Notes under the pieces: model-generated
Told to the model about the DNA's origin: nothing
What the model saw: only the letters and a program-made list of their open reading frames with translations
The model's database searches: none
Part shown: positions 17,383 through 27,341 of the stretch, one piece after another
How the letters are laid out: every line of letters begins with the position of its first letter
How positions within the stretch are numbered: the first letter of the stretch is position 1
Position numbers and translations under genes: made by a program
DNA from: CALKJU01 sp035326425
GTDB taxonomy: Bacteria; Pseudomonadota; Alphaproteobacteria; Geminicoccales; Geminicoccaceae
NCBI GenBank assembly: GCA_035326425.1
Contig: DAOLFG010000012.1
Location: 1-64,000 of the forward strand
Length of the DNA: 64,000 bases
Direction: 5' to 3'

Positions 17383-18630
17383 ATGGCAGTCGGCAGGTTG
17401 AGCCAAGTCGGGCAGGGGGTGGCGGCGAGCGGCGCCGCCGCCAACACTGCCAATGCGGCAGTGATGGCGATCCTGTTCTCGGTCAGCCTCGGCCACATGC
17501 TCAACGACATGATGCAGTCGGCGCTGACCTCGATCTATCCGCTGGTCAAGGATCCGCTGGCGCTCGACTTCGTCCACATCGGCATCATCACGCTGGTCTT
17601 CCAGCTCACCGCCTCGATCCTGCAGCCGATCATCGGCATGGCGACCGACCGCCGGCCGCAGCCGTTCTCGCTGCCGGTCGGCATGGCGGCCACCTTCTGC
17701 GGCATGGCGGTGCTGGCCTTCGCCGGCGGCTTCTGGGCCATGCTGCTGGCAGCGGCGCTGATCGGCGTCGGCTCGTCGATCTTCCATCCCGAGGCGTCGC
17801 GGGTGGCGCGGCTGGCATCCGGCGGGCGCTACGGCTTCGCCCAGTCCTTCTTCCAGGTCGGCGGCAACACCGGCCAGGCGATCGGCCCGCTGCTGGTGGC
17901 GTTGCTCGTCATCCCCAACGGCCAGGCCCACGTCATCTGGTTCGCGCTGTTCGCGGTCATCGGCATGGTGGTGCTGGGCCGGGTCGGCTTCTGGTACCGC
18001 GACCATCTGGGCAGCCGGATCAAGAAGGCGGCCGCGGCCGTGGCGGCGGGGCCGCAGCTGTCGCGCGCCCGCATCGGCGTGTGCATCGCCATCCTGCTGG
18101 CGATGACCTTCTCCAAGAACTTCTATATGGCGGCGTTCGCCTCCTACTACACCTTCTTCCTGATGGAGCGCTTCGCCATCTCGGTGCAGAGCGCCCAGAT
18201 CCACCTGTTCGTGTTCCTGGGTGCCGTAGCACTCGGCACCTTCATCGGCGGGCCGGTCGGCGACCGCATCGGCCGCAAGCCGGTGATGTGGGTGTCGATG
18301 TTCGGCGTGCTGCCGCTGTCGGTGGCGCTGCCCTTCCTGCCGCTGTTCTGGGTCGACGTCACCGCCATCATCGTCGGCATGCTGATGGCCTCGGCCTTCC
18401 CGGCGATCGTGGTCTACGCCCAGGAGCTACTGCCGGGGCGCGTCGGCATGATCGCCGGCCTGTTCTTCGGCTTCGCCTTCGGCATGGGCGGCATCGGTGC
18501 GGCGGTGATCGGCTGGCTCGCCGACGTCAGCAGCCTGGCCTTCGCCTTCAAGCTCTCCGGCTGGCTGCCGATCCTCGGCATCTTCGTGATCTTCCTGCCG
18601 GAGCTCGACCGCAAGCCCGCCATCGCCTGA
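17383..18630 (+). CDS. MFS transporter, fosmidomycin-resistance-like
   Basis: A 415-residue, twelve-helix major facilitator. Signatures include the opening HMLNDMMQSALTSIYP, the loop ATDRRPQPF after helix 2, GSSIFHPEASRVAR, and GPVGDRIGRKPVMW in the second half. These match the fosmidomycin resistance (Fsr) branch of proton-driven efflux pumps. The ATG at 17383 is preferred because the upstream extension is not membrane-like. Substrate prediction at the level of a specific drug is not justified. It could be co-transcribed with the amidohydrolase gene 73 bases downstream. Confidence 0.85.
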   Translation: MAVGRLSQVGQGVAASGAAANTANAAVMAILFSVSLGHMLNDMMQSALTSIYPLVKDPLALDFVHIGIITLVFQLTASILQPIIGMATDRRPQPFSLPVGMAATFCGMAVLAFAGGFWAMLLAAALIGVGSSIFHPEASRVARLASGGRYGFAQSFFQVGGNTGQAIGPLLVALLVIPNGQAHVIWFALFAVIGMVVLGRVGFWYRDHLGSRIKKAAAAVAAGPQLSRARIGVCIAILLAMTFSKNFYMAAFASYYTFFLMERFAISVQSAQIHLFVFLGAVALGTFIGGPVGDRIGRKPVMWVSMFGVLPLSVALPFLPLFWVDVTAIIVGMLMASAFPAIVVYAQELLPGRVGMIAGLFFGFAFGMGGIGAAVIGWLADVSSLAFAFKLSGWLPILGIFVIFLPELDRKPAIA

Positions 18631-18703
18631 GCCGGGACACGAGATGGACGGCCGGGCGGGCGGGATCTAGCGTGGCGGGGCAGCCAGCGACCGGGAGCCC
18701 GCA

Positions 18704-19951
<1,248 letters not shown>

Positions 19952-19975
19952 GCTTTCGCCGGGGGAGGCGAAGCC

Positions 19976-21430
19976 ATGAGCAGGGTGGCATCGACGATCG
20001 GCAGGCGGCCGCTGCTGGGCGGCCTCGTCCTCTCGGGGCTGGCGGCAGCGATGCCTCGCCCGGCGGTGGCCGACGATGCCGACAGCGAGATCGACCCGGT
20101 CCTGGCCTCGGCGCTTCATCCGTGGAAGGGCGACCTCGACGGCATGATCGAGCGCGGCATGGTCCGCGTGGCGATCCCGGTCGGGCTCGCCACCTATTTC
20201 TTCGACGGGCCGGACCAGAAGGGCATCACCTACGACCGCGTCGTCGAGCTCGAGAAGCACCTGAAGGAAAAGCTGGGCAAGCAGGCGACCCACCTCACCG
20301 TCGTCTTCATGCCGATGGCACGCGACCGGCTGTTCGACGCCGTGGTCGAAGGCAGGTCCGACATCGCCGCCGGCAACCTCACCGTCACGCCGCAGCGCCA
20401 GGCCCTGGTCGATTTCAGCGATCCCTTCCTGAAGGGCATGCGCGAGCTGCTGGTCACCGGCCCCGCCGCACCCACCCTGAGCACGCCCGAGGATCTGGTG
20501 GGCGTGCCGGTGCATATCCGGCGCTCCAGCAGCTTCTTCGAGCATGCGGTGGCGCTGAACGAGGCCCGGGCCGCCGCCGGCAAGCCGCCCTTCACGCTGG
20601 TCGAGGCCGACGAGAACCTGCAGGTCGAGGATCTGTTCGAGATGGTCGACACCGGCCTCGTGCCGGCCACCGTCGCAGACGAGCCCGCGGCCGATTTCCT
20701 GGTGAAGGTCTTCGACAAGGTGACCGTCCACGACGAGCCGCCCCTCGCCGTCGACCAACAGACCGCCTGGGCGTTCCGCAAGGGCAGCCCGAAGCTGGCG
20801 GAAGCGCTGAACGACTTCGTCGCCAAGGCGAAGCAGGGCTCGAAGCTCGGCAACATCATCGTGGCGAAATATCTCAAGCAGACGGACTGGATGCAGGACG
20901 CCCTGGCGCCGGCCGATCGCAAGCGTTTCGAGGAGGTCGCCGGCTTCCTCAGGAGCTACGCCGACCGCTACGACTTCGACTGGCTGATGGTCGGGGCCCA
21001 GGGCTACCAGGAATCGCGGCTCGACCAGAGCAAGCGCAGCCCGGTCGGCGCCATCGGCATCATGCAGGTGATGCCGGCGACGGCGCGCGATCCCAATGTC
21101 GCCATCCCCGACATCCATACCGCCGAATCCAACGTCCATGCCGGCGTGAAGTATCTGCGCTTTTTGCGCGACCACTACTTCTCCGATCCGGCGCTGTCGC
21201 CGCTCGACCGGACGATGCTCAGCTTCGCGGCCTACAATGCGGGACCCGGCAACATCGCCAAGGCGCGCAAGCGGGCCGCGGCCAGCGGGCTCGATCCGAA
21301 CGTCTGGTTCGACAATGTCGAGATCGCCATCGCCCGTGCCGTCAGCCGCGAGCCGGTCGTCTACTGCCGCAACATCTACAAGTACTACGTGGCCTACAAG
21401 CTGATCCAGTCGGGCACGACGGCCCGGTAG
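19976..21430 (+). CDS. MltF-like lytic transglycosylase with solute-binding domain
   Basis: A 484-residue exported protein with two domains. Residues 1-32 are a signal sequence with a twin-arginine-like GRRPLLGG start. Residues ~50-300 are a family 3 solute-binding domain (VRVAIPVGLATYFF, GRSDIAAGNLTVT, RQALVDFSDPF). Residues ~325-470 are an SLT transglycosylase domain with the catalytic Glu in GAQGYQESRLDQ and later AIGIMQVMPATA and FAAYNAGPGN. This is the MltF architecture: the binding domain senses muropeptides or regulates the lytic domain, which cleaves peptidoglycan with anhydro-MurNAc formation. The ABC ATPase gene downstream is probably unrelated. Confidence 0.88.
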   Translation: MSRVASTIGRRPLLGGLVLSGLAAAMPRPAVADDADSEIDPVLASALHPWKGDLDGMIERGMVRVAIPVGLATYFFDGPDQKGITYDRVVELEKHLKEKLGKQATHLTVVFMPMARDRLFDAVVEGRSDIAAGNLTVTPQRQALVDFSDPFLKGMRELLVTGPAAPTLSTPEDLVGVPVHIRRSSSFFEHAVALNEARAAAGKPPFTLVEADENLQVEDLFEMVDTGLVPATVADEPAADFLVKVFDKVTVHDEPPLAVDQQTAWAFRKGSPKLAEALNDFVAKAKQGSKLGNIIVAKYLKQTDWMQDALAPADRKRFEEVAGFLRSYADRYDFDWLMVGAQGYQESRLDQSKRSPVGAIGIMQVMPATARDPNVAIPDIHTAESNVHAGVKYLRFLRDHYFSDPALSPLDRTMLSFAAYNAGPGNIAKARKRAAASGLDPNVWFDNVEIAIARAVSREPVVYCRNIYKYYVAYKLIQSGTTAR

Positions 21431-21537
21431 AGCAGCGGCACATCCGGGCGCCGACCCGGGCGCAGGCCGCAGCCCAGGATTGGCGGCCGTGGCGGTACCG
21501 TCTAGCTTCGCGGGCGCCGGGTCGGAAGGAACGGGGC

Positions 21538-22347
21538 TTGCAACGCGAATCGGCGCTCGGATCGACGGAGCCGCTGGCCATCTCGGCGCGCGGGGTCTCG
21601 CTCGCCTTCGCCACGGCCGACGGCCCGGTGGTGGCGCTGACCGGCGTCGACCTCGACATCCGCGAGGGCGAGTTCGTCTCGCTGATCGGCCCCTCGGGAT
21701 GCGGCAAGACCACGCTGCTGCGCGCCATTGCCGACCTCGAGCGGCCGACCGCCGGCACGCTCGCCGTCAACGGCCTGAGCCCGCTGGAGGCGAGGCAGCG
21801 CCGCGCCTATGGCTACGTCTTCCAGGCGCCGGCGCTGTTCGCCTGGCGCAACGTGCAGCGCAACGTCACGCTGCCGCTCGAGATCATGGGCGTGCCGGCG
21901 GCCGAGCGCGCCGAGCGGGCGCGGCGCAACCTGGCGCTGGTCGGCCTCGACGGCTTCGAACGGAAGTTCCCCTGGCAGCTGTCGGGCGGCATGCAGCAGC
22001 GGGTGTCGATCGCCCGGGCGCTGAGCTTCGAGCCGGCGATCCTGCTGATGGACGAGCCGTTCGGCGCGCTCGACGAGATCACCCGCGATCACCTCAACGA
22101 CCAGTTGCACAAGCTGTGGCGGCGCACGGCCAAGACCTGCGTCTTCGTCACCCACTCGATCGCCGAGGCGGTCTATCTCTCGACCCGGATCGTGGTGATG
22201 TCGCCGCGGCCGGGCCGGATCCTCGAGGTGATCGACAGCCGCCTGCCGGTCGACCGCCATCTCGACATGCGCGAGACGCCGGAATTCGCCGCCCTCGCCC
22301 GCCGCGTGCGCGAGGGGCTGAGGCACGGCCACAGCTACGAGGACTGA
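21538..22347 (+). CDS. ABC transporter ATP-binding protein (nitrate/sulfonate/taurine type)
   Basis: A 269-residue importer ATPase of the SsuB/TauB/NrtD group. Walker A is GPSGCGKTTLL, the Q-loop YVFQAPALFAWRNVQRNV, the ABC signature LSGGMQQRVSIARAL, Walker B ILLMDEPFGALDE, and the switch His in VFVTHSIAEAVYL. The start is read as TTG at 21538 because GGAAGGA lies eight bases upstream and no ATG or GTG in frame fits. The permease and binding-protein genes normally linked to such an ATPase are absent on both sides, so it is either an orphan or serves components encoded elsewhere. Confidence 0.83.
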   Translation: MQRESALGSTEPLAISARGVSLAFATADGPVVALTGVDLDIREGEFVSLIGPSGCGKTTLLRAIADLERPTAGTLAVNGLSPLEARQRRAYGYVFQAPALFAWRNVQRNVTLPLEIMGVPAAERAERARRNLALVGLDGFERKFPWQLSGGMQQRVSIARALSFEPAILLMDEPFGALDEITRDHLNDQLHKLWRRTAKTCVFVTHSIAEAVYLSTRIVVMSPRPGRILEVIDSRLPVDRHLDMRETPEFAALARRVREGLRHGHSYED

Positions 22348-22383
22348 GCTTTCCTTCCGCGGCGCCGCCGGCGGCAGGCCCGC

Positions 22384-23172
22384 CTACTCGCCCATCGCCA
22401 CCTGGGTCGGCTTGGGCTGCGGCATCGGCACCAGCGCCGTCGTCACCTCGGGGAACGCGTCCAGCGGCTTCATCGCCGGCTTGAGTGCGGCCGCCTTCGG
22501 AGCCTTGCCGGGATCGCCGGCGTCGAGGTCGGCCAGGATGGTCTTGGCACCCTGGCGCTGCGCCAGCCAGCCCTTGCCGGCGGTGCGGCAGTCGAGCGCC
22601 GGGCCCAGGCGCTTCTCGCCCTTCTTGTAGTGGGTCATGAAGACGTGGCTGCCGATGCGGGTGGTGCGCTTGAGCTTGGCGAACCACGGGCAGCGCGACG
22701 GATCCATCATGTGCGGGTTGACGAAGTAGAGCGCACCCCTGGTCGGGTCCTTGCCCTTCGCCACCTTGGGATCGACCGCCAGCCGGCGCGCCTGGTCGAG
22801 CATCATGCGGGTGAACGAGGTGCGGGTGTTCAGGGTCTTCTCGAGATCCATGCGGTGCGGCGCCTTGAGGGCGGCCTTGATGCGGCGGGATTCCTCGATC
22901 GCCTGGAACTGGCCGCCGTGCCGGACCACGGCGCAGGCGCTGCCGGGAAAGCGGCCGTCGCGGATGCGGTTGTGGACCACCCGCATCACCGCCGCCATGC
23001 CCTCGTTGCCCTCGCTCACCGCCTCGGCATAGCCGACGACGGTCAGGCAGCGCGCGTTGGAGCTCAGCTTGTCGGGCTTGGCCTGGGCCGGAGCGGCAGC
23101 GACGAAGCTGCCGACCGCCACCGACACGGCGGCCATGAGGAACGCCCGGAGGCTGACGACACCGAAACCCAC
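22384..23172 (-). CDS. Cell wall hydrolase, SleB family
   Basis: A 262-residue exported protein with a Hydrolase_2 (SleB-like) domain spanning about residues 45-180: LTVVGYAEAVSEGNEGMAAV, NRIRDGRFPGSACAVV, then TRGALYFVNPHMMDPS. In Alphaproteobacteria such proteins act on peptidoglycan. The GTG start at 23172 gives a good signal peptide (VSLRAFLMAAVSVAVGSF, cleavage near AQA) and has GGAGG just upstream; ATG 23136 is the alternative. The C-terminal 70 residues are Pro/Ala/Lys-rich and probably unstructured. It converges on the ABC ATPase gene. Confidence 0.78.
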   Translation of the reverse strand: MGFGVVSLRAFLMAAVSVAVGSFVAAAPAQAKPDKLSSNARCLTVVGYAEAVSEGNEGMAAVMRVVHNRIRDGRFPGSACAVVRHGGQFQAIEESRRIKAALKAPHRMDLEKTLNTRTSFTRMMLDQARRLAVDPKVAKGKDPTRGALYFVNPHMMDPSRCPWFAKLKRTTRIGSHVFMTHYKKGEKRLGPALDCRTAGKGWLAQRQGAKTILADLDAGDPGKAPKAAALKPAMKPLDAFPEVTTALVPMPQPKPTQVAMGE

Positions 23173-23358
23173 GGCACCTCCGGGCCAGAACCTTTGTACC
23201 CAACACGTTAGTCGAAACGCCCGCCTCAAGCCAGACGCAATGACCGGCAAGCTACCATGGTACGGCCGAATTCCGCGCGGCTGCCGCTTGCGGCCCTGCC
23301 GCACCAGGCGGGGCGCCTGGGCGGCCCCGACTCCAACGACGGATCCTCTCTCGATCCG

Positions 23359-23901
23359 CTAAATCAGCCCCTTGAGCCGCAACAGGCCAAACGCGGCCAC
23401 GGTGGTGGCATCCTTGATCTCGCTGTCACGGATCATTCGCTCGAGCTCCGAGATCGTCACGGTGCGGGTGACGAGGTCCTGCTCCTCGTGGTCCGGCACG
23501 GCGTCCGCCACCCGGGCGAGACCACTGGCGACGAAGACGTGATAGCCCTGCGTGGCATAGCCGTAACCCTGGAACAGATGCCCGGCGTAGGCGATCTCGG
23601 TCGCCTCGAGACCGGTCTCCTCCAACAGCTCTCCGCGCGCCACGTCGTGCGGATCGGCTCCCGGCGTCTGCTCCCAGGAGCCTTGCGGAAGCTCCCAGTA
23701 GCGTCCGCTCACCGGGTAGCGGAACTGCTCGACGAGATGCAGCCGGCCATCCCGGTCGCGCGGGACGACCACGACGAAGTCCGGCTTCTCGACGACGCCA
23801 TAGATGCCGTCCGATCCGTCGCGGCGGCGGATACGGTCCTCACGCACGCGCATCCAGCGGTTCTCGTAGACCACTCGACTGCCGAGACGCTCGATGTCCA
23901 T
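23359..23901 (-). CDS. Nudix hydrolase, ADP-ribose pyrophosphatase-like
   Basis: A 180-residue Nudix protein resembling ADP-ribose/nucleoside-diphosphate-sugar hydrolases. The active-site helix reads ARGELLEETGLEA, so the metal-binding EE is kept, but the canonical arginine of REUxEE is a glycine. FVVVVPRDRDGRLHLVEQFR and YWELPQGSWEQ are the expected strands before it. The start at 23901 (MDIERLGSR) has GAGGAAAGG upstream; an ATG five codons earlier is possible. It follows the ABC exporter gene in the same direction with about 40 bases between them. Confidence 0.82.
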   Translation of the reverse strand: MDIERLGSRVVYENRWMRVREDRIRRRDGSDGIYGVVEKPDFVVVVPRDRDGRLHLVEQFRYPVSGRYWELPQGSWEQTPGADPHDVARGELLEETGLEATEIAYAGHLFQGYGYATQGYHVFVASGLARVADAVPDHEEQDLVTRTVTISELERMIRDSEIKDATTVAAFGLLRLKGLI

Positions 23902-23942
23902 GCCTTTCCTCACCATTGCCCTCTCTGGGAGACCGGTCGACC

Positions 23943-25739
23943 CTACGCCGCAAAGCCCTTCATCAGCTCGACCGCCTGCCGCTCGAACAGCCGCCGATAG
24001 ATCCCCGACGGCCGCCTGACCAGCGTTGCATGGTCGCCCTCCTCGACGACGCGGCCGCGGTCGAAGACCAGCAGGCGGTCCATCGACTGCACGGTCGCCA
24101 GGCGATGGGCGATGACGATCGCCGTCCGGCCCTTCACCAGCCGCTCCATCGCCTGCTGGATCAGCGCCTCGGATTCGCTGTCGAGGCTCGAGGTGGCCTC
24201 GTCCAGGATCAGGATCGGCGCATCGGCCAGGAAGGCGCGGGCGAGTGCTACGCGCTGGCGCTCGCCACCCGACAGCTTGACGCCGCGCTCGCCGACCAGC
24301 GTGCCGTAGCCCTTGGGCAGGCGGGCGACGAAGGCATCGGCGTTGGCGAGGCGGGCGGCGGCCTCGATCTCGGCCATGCTGGCGCCGGGCCGGCCGTAGG
24401 CGATGTTCTCGGCCAGCGAGCGGTGGAACAGCACCGGCTCCTGCTGGACGATGGCGATCTGCGCCCTGAGCGAGGCCTGGGTGGCATGCGCCACGTCCTG
24501 GCCGTCGATCAGCACCCGGCCGGCCTTCACGTCGTAGAGCCGCTGGATCAGCTTCACGAGCGTGGTCTTGCCCGAGCCCGAATGGCCGACCAGCCCGACC
24601 CGCTCGCCGGCGCGGATGGCGAGGTCGAGATCGGTGAACAGCGGCGTGTCGTGGCCGGCATAGTGGAAGGTGACGCGCTCGAAGCGGATCTCGCCGCGGC
24701 CGATGCGGATCGGCCTCGCCGCCTCGGGATCGGCGACGCCCAGGGCCTGGTCGTGGAAGTCGATCAGCTCCTCCATGTCGTTGACCGAGCGCTGCAGGTT
24801 GCGGACATGCATGCCGACCTCGCGCAGGTAGCCGTGGATGACGAAGCTGGTGGTCAGCACATAGGCCATGTCGCCGGCCGTCGCCCGGCCCTGCCACCAC
24901 AGCCACAGGCCGGTCGCCAGCACGGCGGCGCGCAGGACCAGGAGTGCCACCATCTGCGCGCTGCCGTTGTACGTGCCGCGGGTCCAGGTCCTGGCGGTGC
25001 GCCGGCTCCACTTGCGCAGGACCCACGACAGCCGCTCGTCCTCGCGCCCTTCGGCGCCGAAGGCCTTGACCACCGGGTTGCAGCTCACGGCGTCGGCCAG
25101 CGCACCGCCGAGGCGGGTGTCCCACTGGTTGGACAGGCGGGCGGCCGGCGCCACCCAGCGCAGCGACAGCGTCACCGTCATCGCCACGTAGAGCAGCGAG
25201 CCCAGGCCGACGATGACGCCCATCAGCGGCCAGTGCAGCGCCAGCAGCAAGGTCGAGCCGAGCAGCACCACCACCGAGGGCAGCAGCGCCACCAGCAGGG
25301 TGTCGTTCAGCAGATCGAGGGCACCCATACCGCGGGTGATCCGACGCACCGTGGAGCCGGCGAAGCTGTTGGCGTGCCAGTCGGTCGAGAAGCGCTGCAC
25401 CCGCCAGAAGGCGTCCTGGGCGATCTCGACCATCATCCGCGTCGTCAGCCGGACGATGCCGATGAACACGAAGTGCCTGAGCACCAGCATGGCGAGACCG
25501 AGCCCGGCGAGGGCGGCGAACGCCAGCAGGGCGGCATCGAGTGCCGCGGCATCGCGGCCGCCGGCCACGGCGTCGACCAGCCGGCCGGCGAAGACCGGCA
25601 TCAGCACGTCGGTCAGCGTCTGGGCGACGACGCCGGCGCAGATCGCCAGCACCAGCGGGCGCTGATGCAGCCAGTGCGCGAGGGTGAAGGCCAGCACCGC
25701 ACGAAACGGCGGCGCCGACCGGCGACGAACGCGGGTCAT
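23943..25739 (-). CDS. ABC exporter, fused permease and ATPase
   Basis: A 598-residue half-transporter. Six membrane segments lie in residues ~20-310 and an ATPase domain in ~345-590 with Walker A VGHSGSGKTTLVK, Q-loop IVQQEPVLFHRSL, signature LSGGERQRVALARA, Walker B ILILDEATSSLD, and the switch His in IAHRLATV. It should work as a homodimer exporting lipids, drugs or similar molecules. There is no peptidase or degradative N-terminal domain, so it is not a type I secretion ATPase of the RTX kind. The substrate is unknown. Confidence 0.88.
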   Translation of the reverse strand: MTRVRRRSAPPFRAVLAFTLAHWLHQRPLVLAICAGVVAQTLTDVLMPVFAGRLVDAVAGGRDAAALDAALLAFAALAGLGLAMLVLRHFVFIGIVRLTTRMMVEIAQDAFWRVQRFSTDWHANSFAGSTVRRITRGMGALDLLNDTLLVALLPSVVVLLGSTLLLALHWPLMGVIVGLGSLLYVAMTVTLSLRWVAPAARLSNQWDTRLGGALADAVSCNPVVKAFGAEGREDERLSWVLRKWSRRTARTWTRGTYNGSAQMVALLVLRAAVLATGLWLWWQGRATAGDMAYVLTTSFVIHGYLREVGMHVRNLQRSVNDMEELIDFHDQALGVADPEAARPIRIGRGEIRFERVTFHYAGHDTPLFTDLDLAIRAGERVGLVGHSGSGKTTLVKLIQRLYDVKAGRVLIDGQDVAHATQASLRAQIAIVQQEPVLFHRSLAENIAYGRPGASMAEIEAAARLANADAFVARLPKGYGTLVGERGVKLSGGERQRVALARAFLADAPILILDEATSSLDSESEALIQQAMERLVKGRTAIVIAHRLATVQSMDRLLVFDRGRVVEEGDHATLVRRPSGIYRRLFERQAVELMKGFAA

Positions 25740-26046
25740 CGATCACATCCGCGACAGAGACCGCGCCGACGTATCAGCGGGTCTCGGGGATCGGACGGCC
25801 GGAAGCTCGGGAAGCTGCGCGGCCCGGTGAGGGCCGGGGGAAGTCCTGCCTAGCGGCGGGACGAGCCGGGCATCATGCGCATCATGCCAACGATCATGCA
25901 CGCCCTCCCGGCTGAGCATCGGAGACGAGGGCGCGACTGCTAGCGTCTTTGCCCGGCGGATGCAACAGCCCAATTCATGGGCAGCGGCGCCATTGTGCTC
26001 GCGGCTCCGACCTGCTTCCCTCGCCCGGCCCCGACCTGGAACGCCC
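25740..26046 (+). other. Divergent intergenic region
   Basis: About 300 bases between the start of the ABC exporter gene (minus strand) and the start of the metallopeptidase gene (plus strand). It must hold both promoters, but I see no recognisable operator, hairpin or convincing small gene in it. Confidence 0.6.
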
Positions 26047-26463
26047 ATGCCCGCGCAGAATCCGCCATCGGCCGACGATATCGTGCGCCTGGGCCGAGAG
26101 GTGCTGGCCGAGCTGCCGGATTTCGTCCGCCGGCGGATCGGCGACGTGCCGATCGTGGTGCAGGACTTCGCCACCGACGAGGTCCTGGACGAGCTGGGCA
26201 TCGACGACCCGTTCGGCCTGTCCGGCCTCTACCAGGGCGTGTCGATCGCGCACCGCGAGCAGGCGATCCCCACCGGCGTGCCCGACATGATCTTCCTCTA
26301 CCGCCGGCCGATCCTCGACGAATGGTGCGAGGAGGACGTGGCGCTGAAGGACGTGGTCCGCACCGTGCTGGTCCACGAGATCGGCCACCACATGGGCCTG
26401 TCGGACGACGACATCGACAGGATCGAGGAGGCATCGCGGCGGGAGGACGAGGCGGAGAGGTGA
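26047..26463 (+). CDS. Small zincin-like metallopeptidase (DUF1025 family)
   Basis: A 138-residue protein of the short minimal-gluzincin-like family often annotated as metallopeptidase family protein. The zinc motif HEIGHHMGLSDDDI supplies two histidines and a downstream Asp near residues 115-127. The segment GLYQGVSIAHRE and FLYRRPILDEW are also family-like. Members are predicted hydrolases with unknown substrates. The ATG at 26047 fits the family length; the in-frame upstream extension is low-complexity. Confidence 0.82.
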   Translation: MPAQNPPSADDIVRLGREVLAELPDFVRRRIGDVPIVVQDFATDEVLDELGIDDPFGLSGLYQGVSIAHREQAIPTGVPDMIFLYRRPILDEWCEEDVALKDVVRTVLVHEIGHHMGLSDDDIDRIEEASRREDEAER

Positions 26464-26525
26464 GGATCCGTCCGCGGCGACGACCGCGCATCGGAGCACG
26501 GCCGGCGGAGCGAAGTCCATGGCGC

Positions 26526-27341
26526 TCAGCCGAACGCCACCCCGGCCGTCATCCTCAGCTCGCCGCCCTCCTCGACCCACAGCCGCGCGCCGTCGACGTG
26601 CGGAACGCCGCAGACCGCGAACGGCCGGTCGACCAGCACCGGCGCCACGGCGCGGAAGTCGAAGCGGCGCACCATCGCCTGCGGCCGCTCGCGGCGCACG
26701 AGGTCGAGCAGCAGGGTCGCCAGCAGCGGCCCGTGCACGACGAGATCGGCATAGCCCTCGACCCCGCGGGCATAGGCCTGGTCGTAGTGGATGCGGTGGC
26801 CGTTGAAGGTCAGCGCCGAGTAGCGGAACAGCAGTACCGGGTCGGCCTGCCATTCGCGCCGCCATGCAGCGCCGGGAGGTGCCGCCTGCGGCGCACCGGT
26901 GGCGGCACCGGCACGGTAGACGATGTCCTGCTCCTCGATGACCGCCGCGCCCGAGCCGTTGCCGTAGCGGTGCTCGGTGGCGACGAAGACCAGCGGTCCG
27001 CTCCGGCCCTGCTTGGCCGAGACCGCCTTGACCGTCGACAGCCGCTCGACCGGCTCGCCGACGACCAGCGGGTGGTGCCAGGTCACCCGGCCGCCGGCCC
27101 ACATCCGCCGCCCCTCGGCCGGTGGCTGGAAGATGCCGCGCTGCCAGTGGCCGTCCGGGCCGGTGGCGGCGGCCGGCACCGGCAGCCTGGCGTAGAGGTG
27201 GTGCCAGTAGGGCGGCAGCGCCTCGCCCAGCCCCGGCGGATCGTCCTGGCCGAGCGCCGCGGCCAGCGCCGCCGCCGGCCAGGGGTCGATACGGTCCGAG
27301 GCGCGTTCCGTCCGGCCGACCCAGGCCGAGGGCTCGGTCAC
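26526..27341 (-). CDS. MaoC/HTD2-type acyl-CoA hydratase (mesaconyl-C4-CoA/itaconyl-CoA hydratase-like)
   Basis: A 271-residue hot-dog-fold protein. The second half has the hydratase signature with the active-site His in FNGHRIHYDQAYARGVEGYA followed by LVVHGPLLATLLLDL. The first half is a degenerate hot-dog domain (GRVTWHHPLVVGEPVERLS). This two-domain layout matches HTD2-like hydratases such as 3-methylfumaryl-CoA and itaconyl-CoA hydratases. The GTG start overlaps the metZ stop (GTGA), so it belongs to the SAM-II-controlled metZ operon, although its reaction has no evident link to methionine. The exact substrate is uncertain. Confidence 0.75.
   Translation of the reverse strand: MTEPSAWVGRTERASDRIDPWPAAALAAALGQDDPPGLGEALPPYWHHLYARLPVPAAATGPDGHWQRGIFQPPAEGRRMWAGGRVTWHHPLVVGEPVERLSTVKAVSAKQGRSGPLVFVATEHRYGNGSGAAVIEEQDIVYRAGAATGAPQAAPPGAAWRREWQADPVLLFRYSALTFNGHRIHYDQAYARGVEGYADLVVHGPLLATLLLDLVRRERPQAMVRRFDFRAVAPVLVDRPFAVCGVPHVDGARLWVEEGGELRMTAGVAFG

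Noticed and set aside
23943..25739. ABC exporter as the type I secretion ATPase for the RTX protein
   Set aside because: It lacks the N-terminal peptidase-like domain, and no membrane-fusion gene accompanies it; the RTX gene is 10 kb away in another unit.
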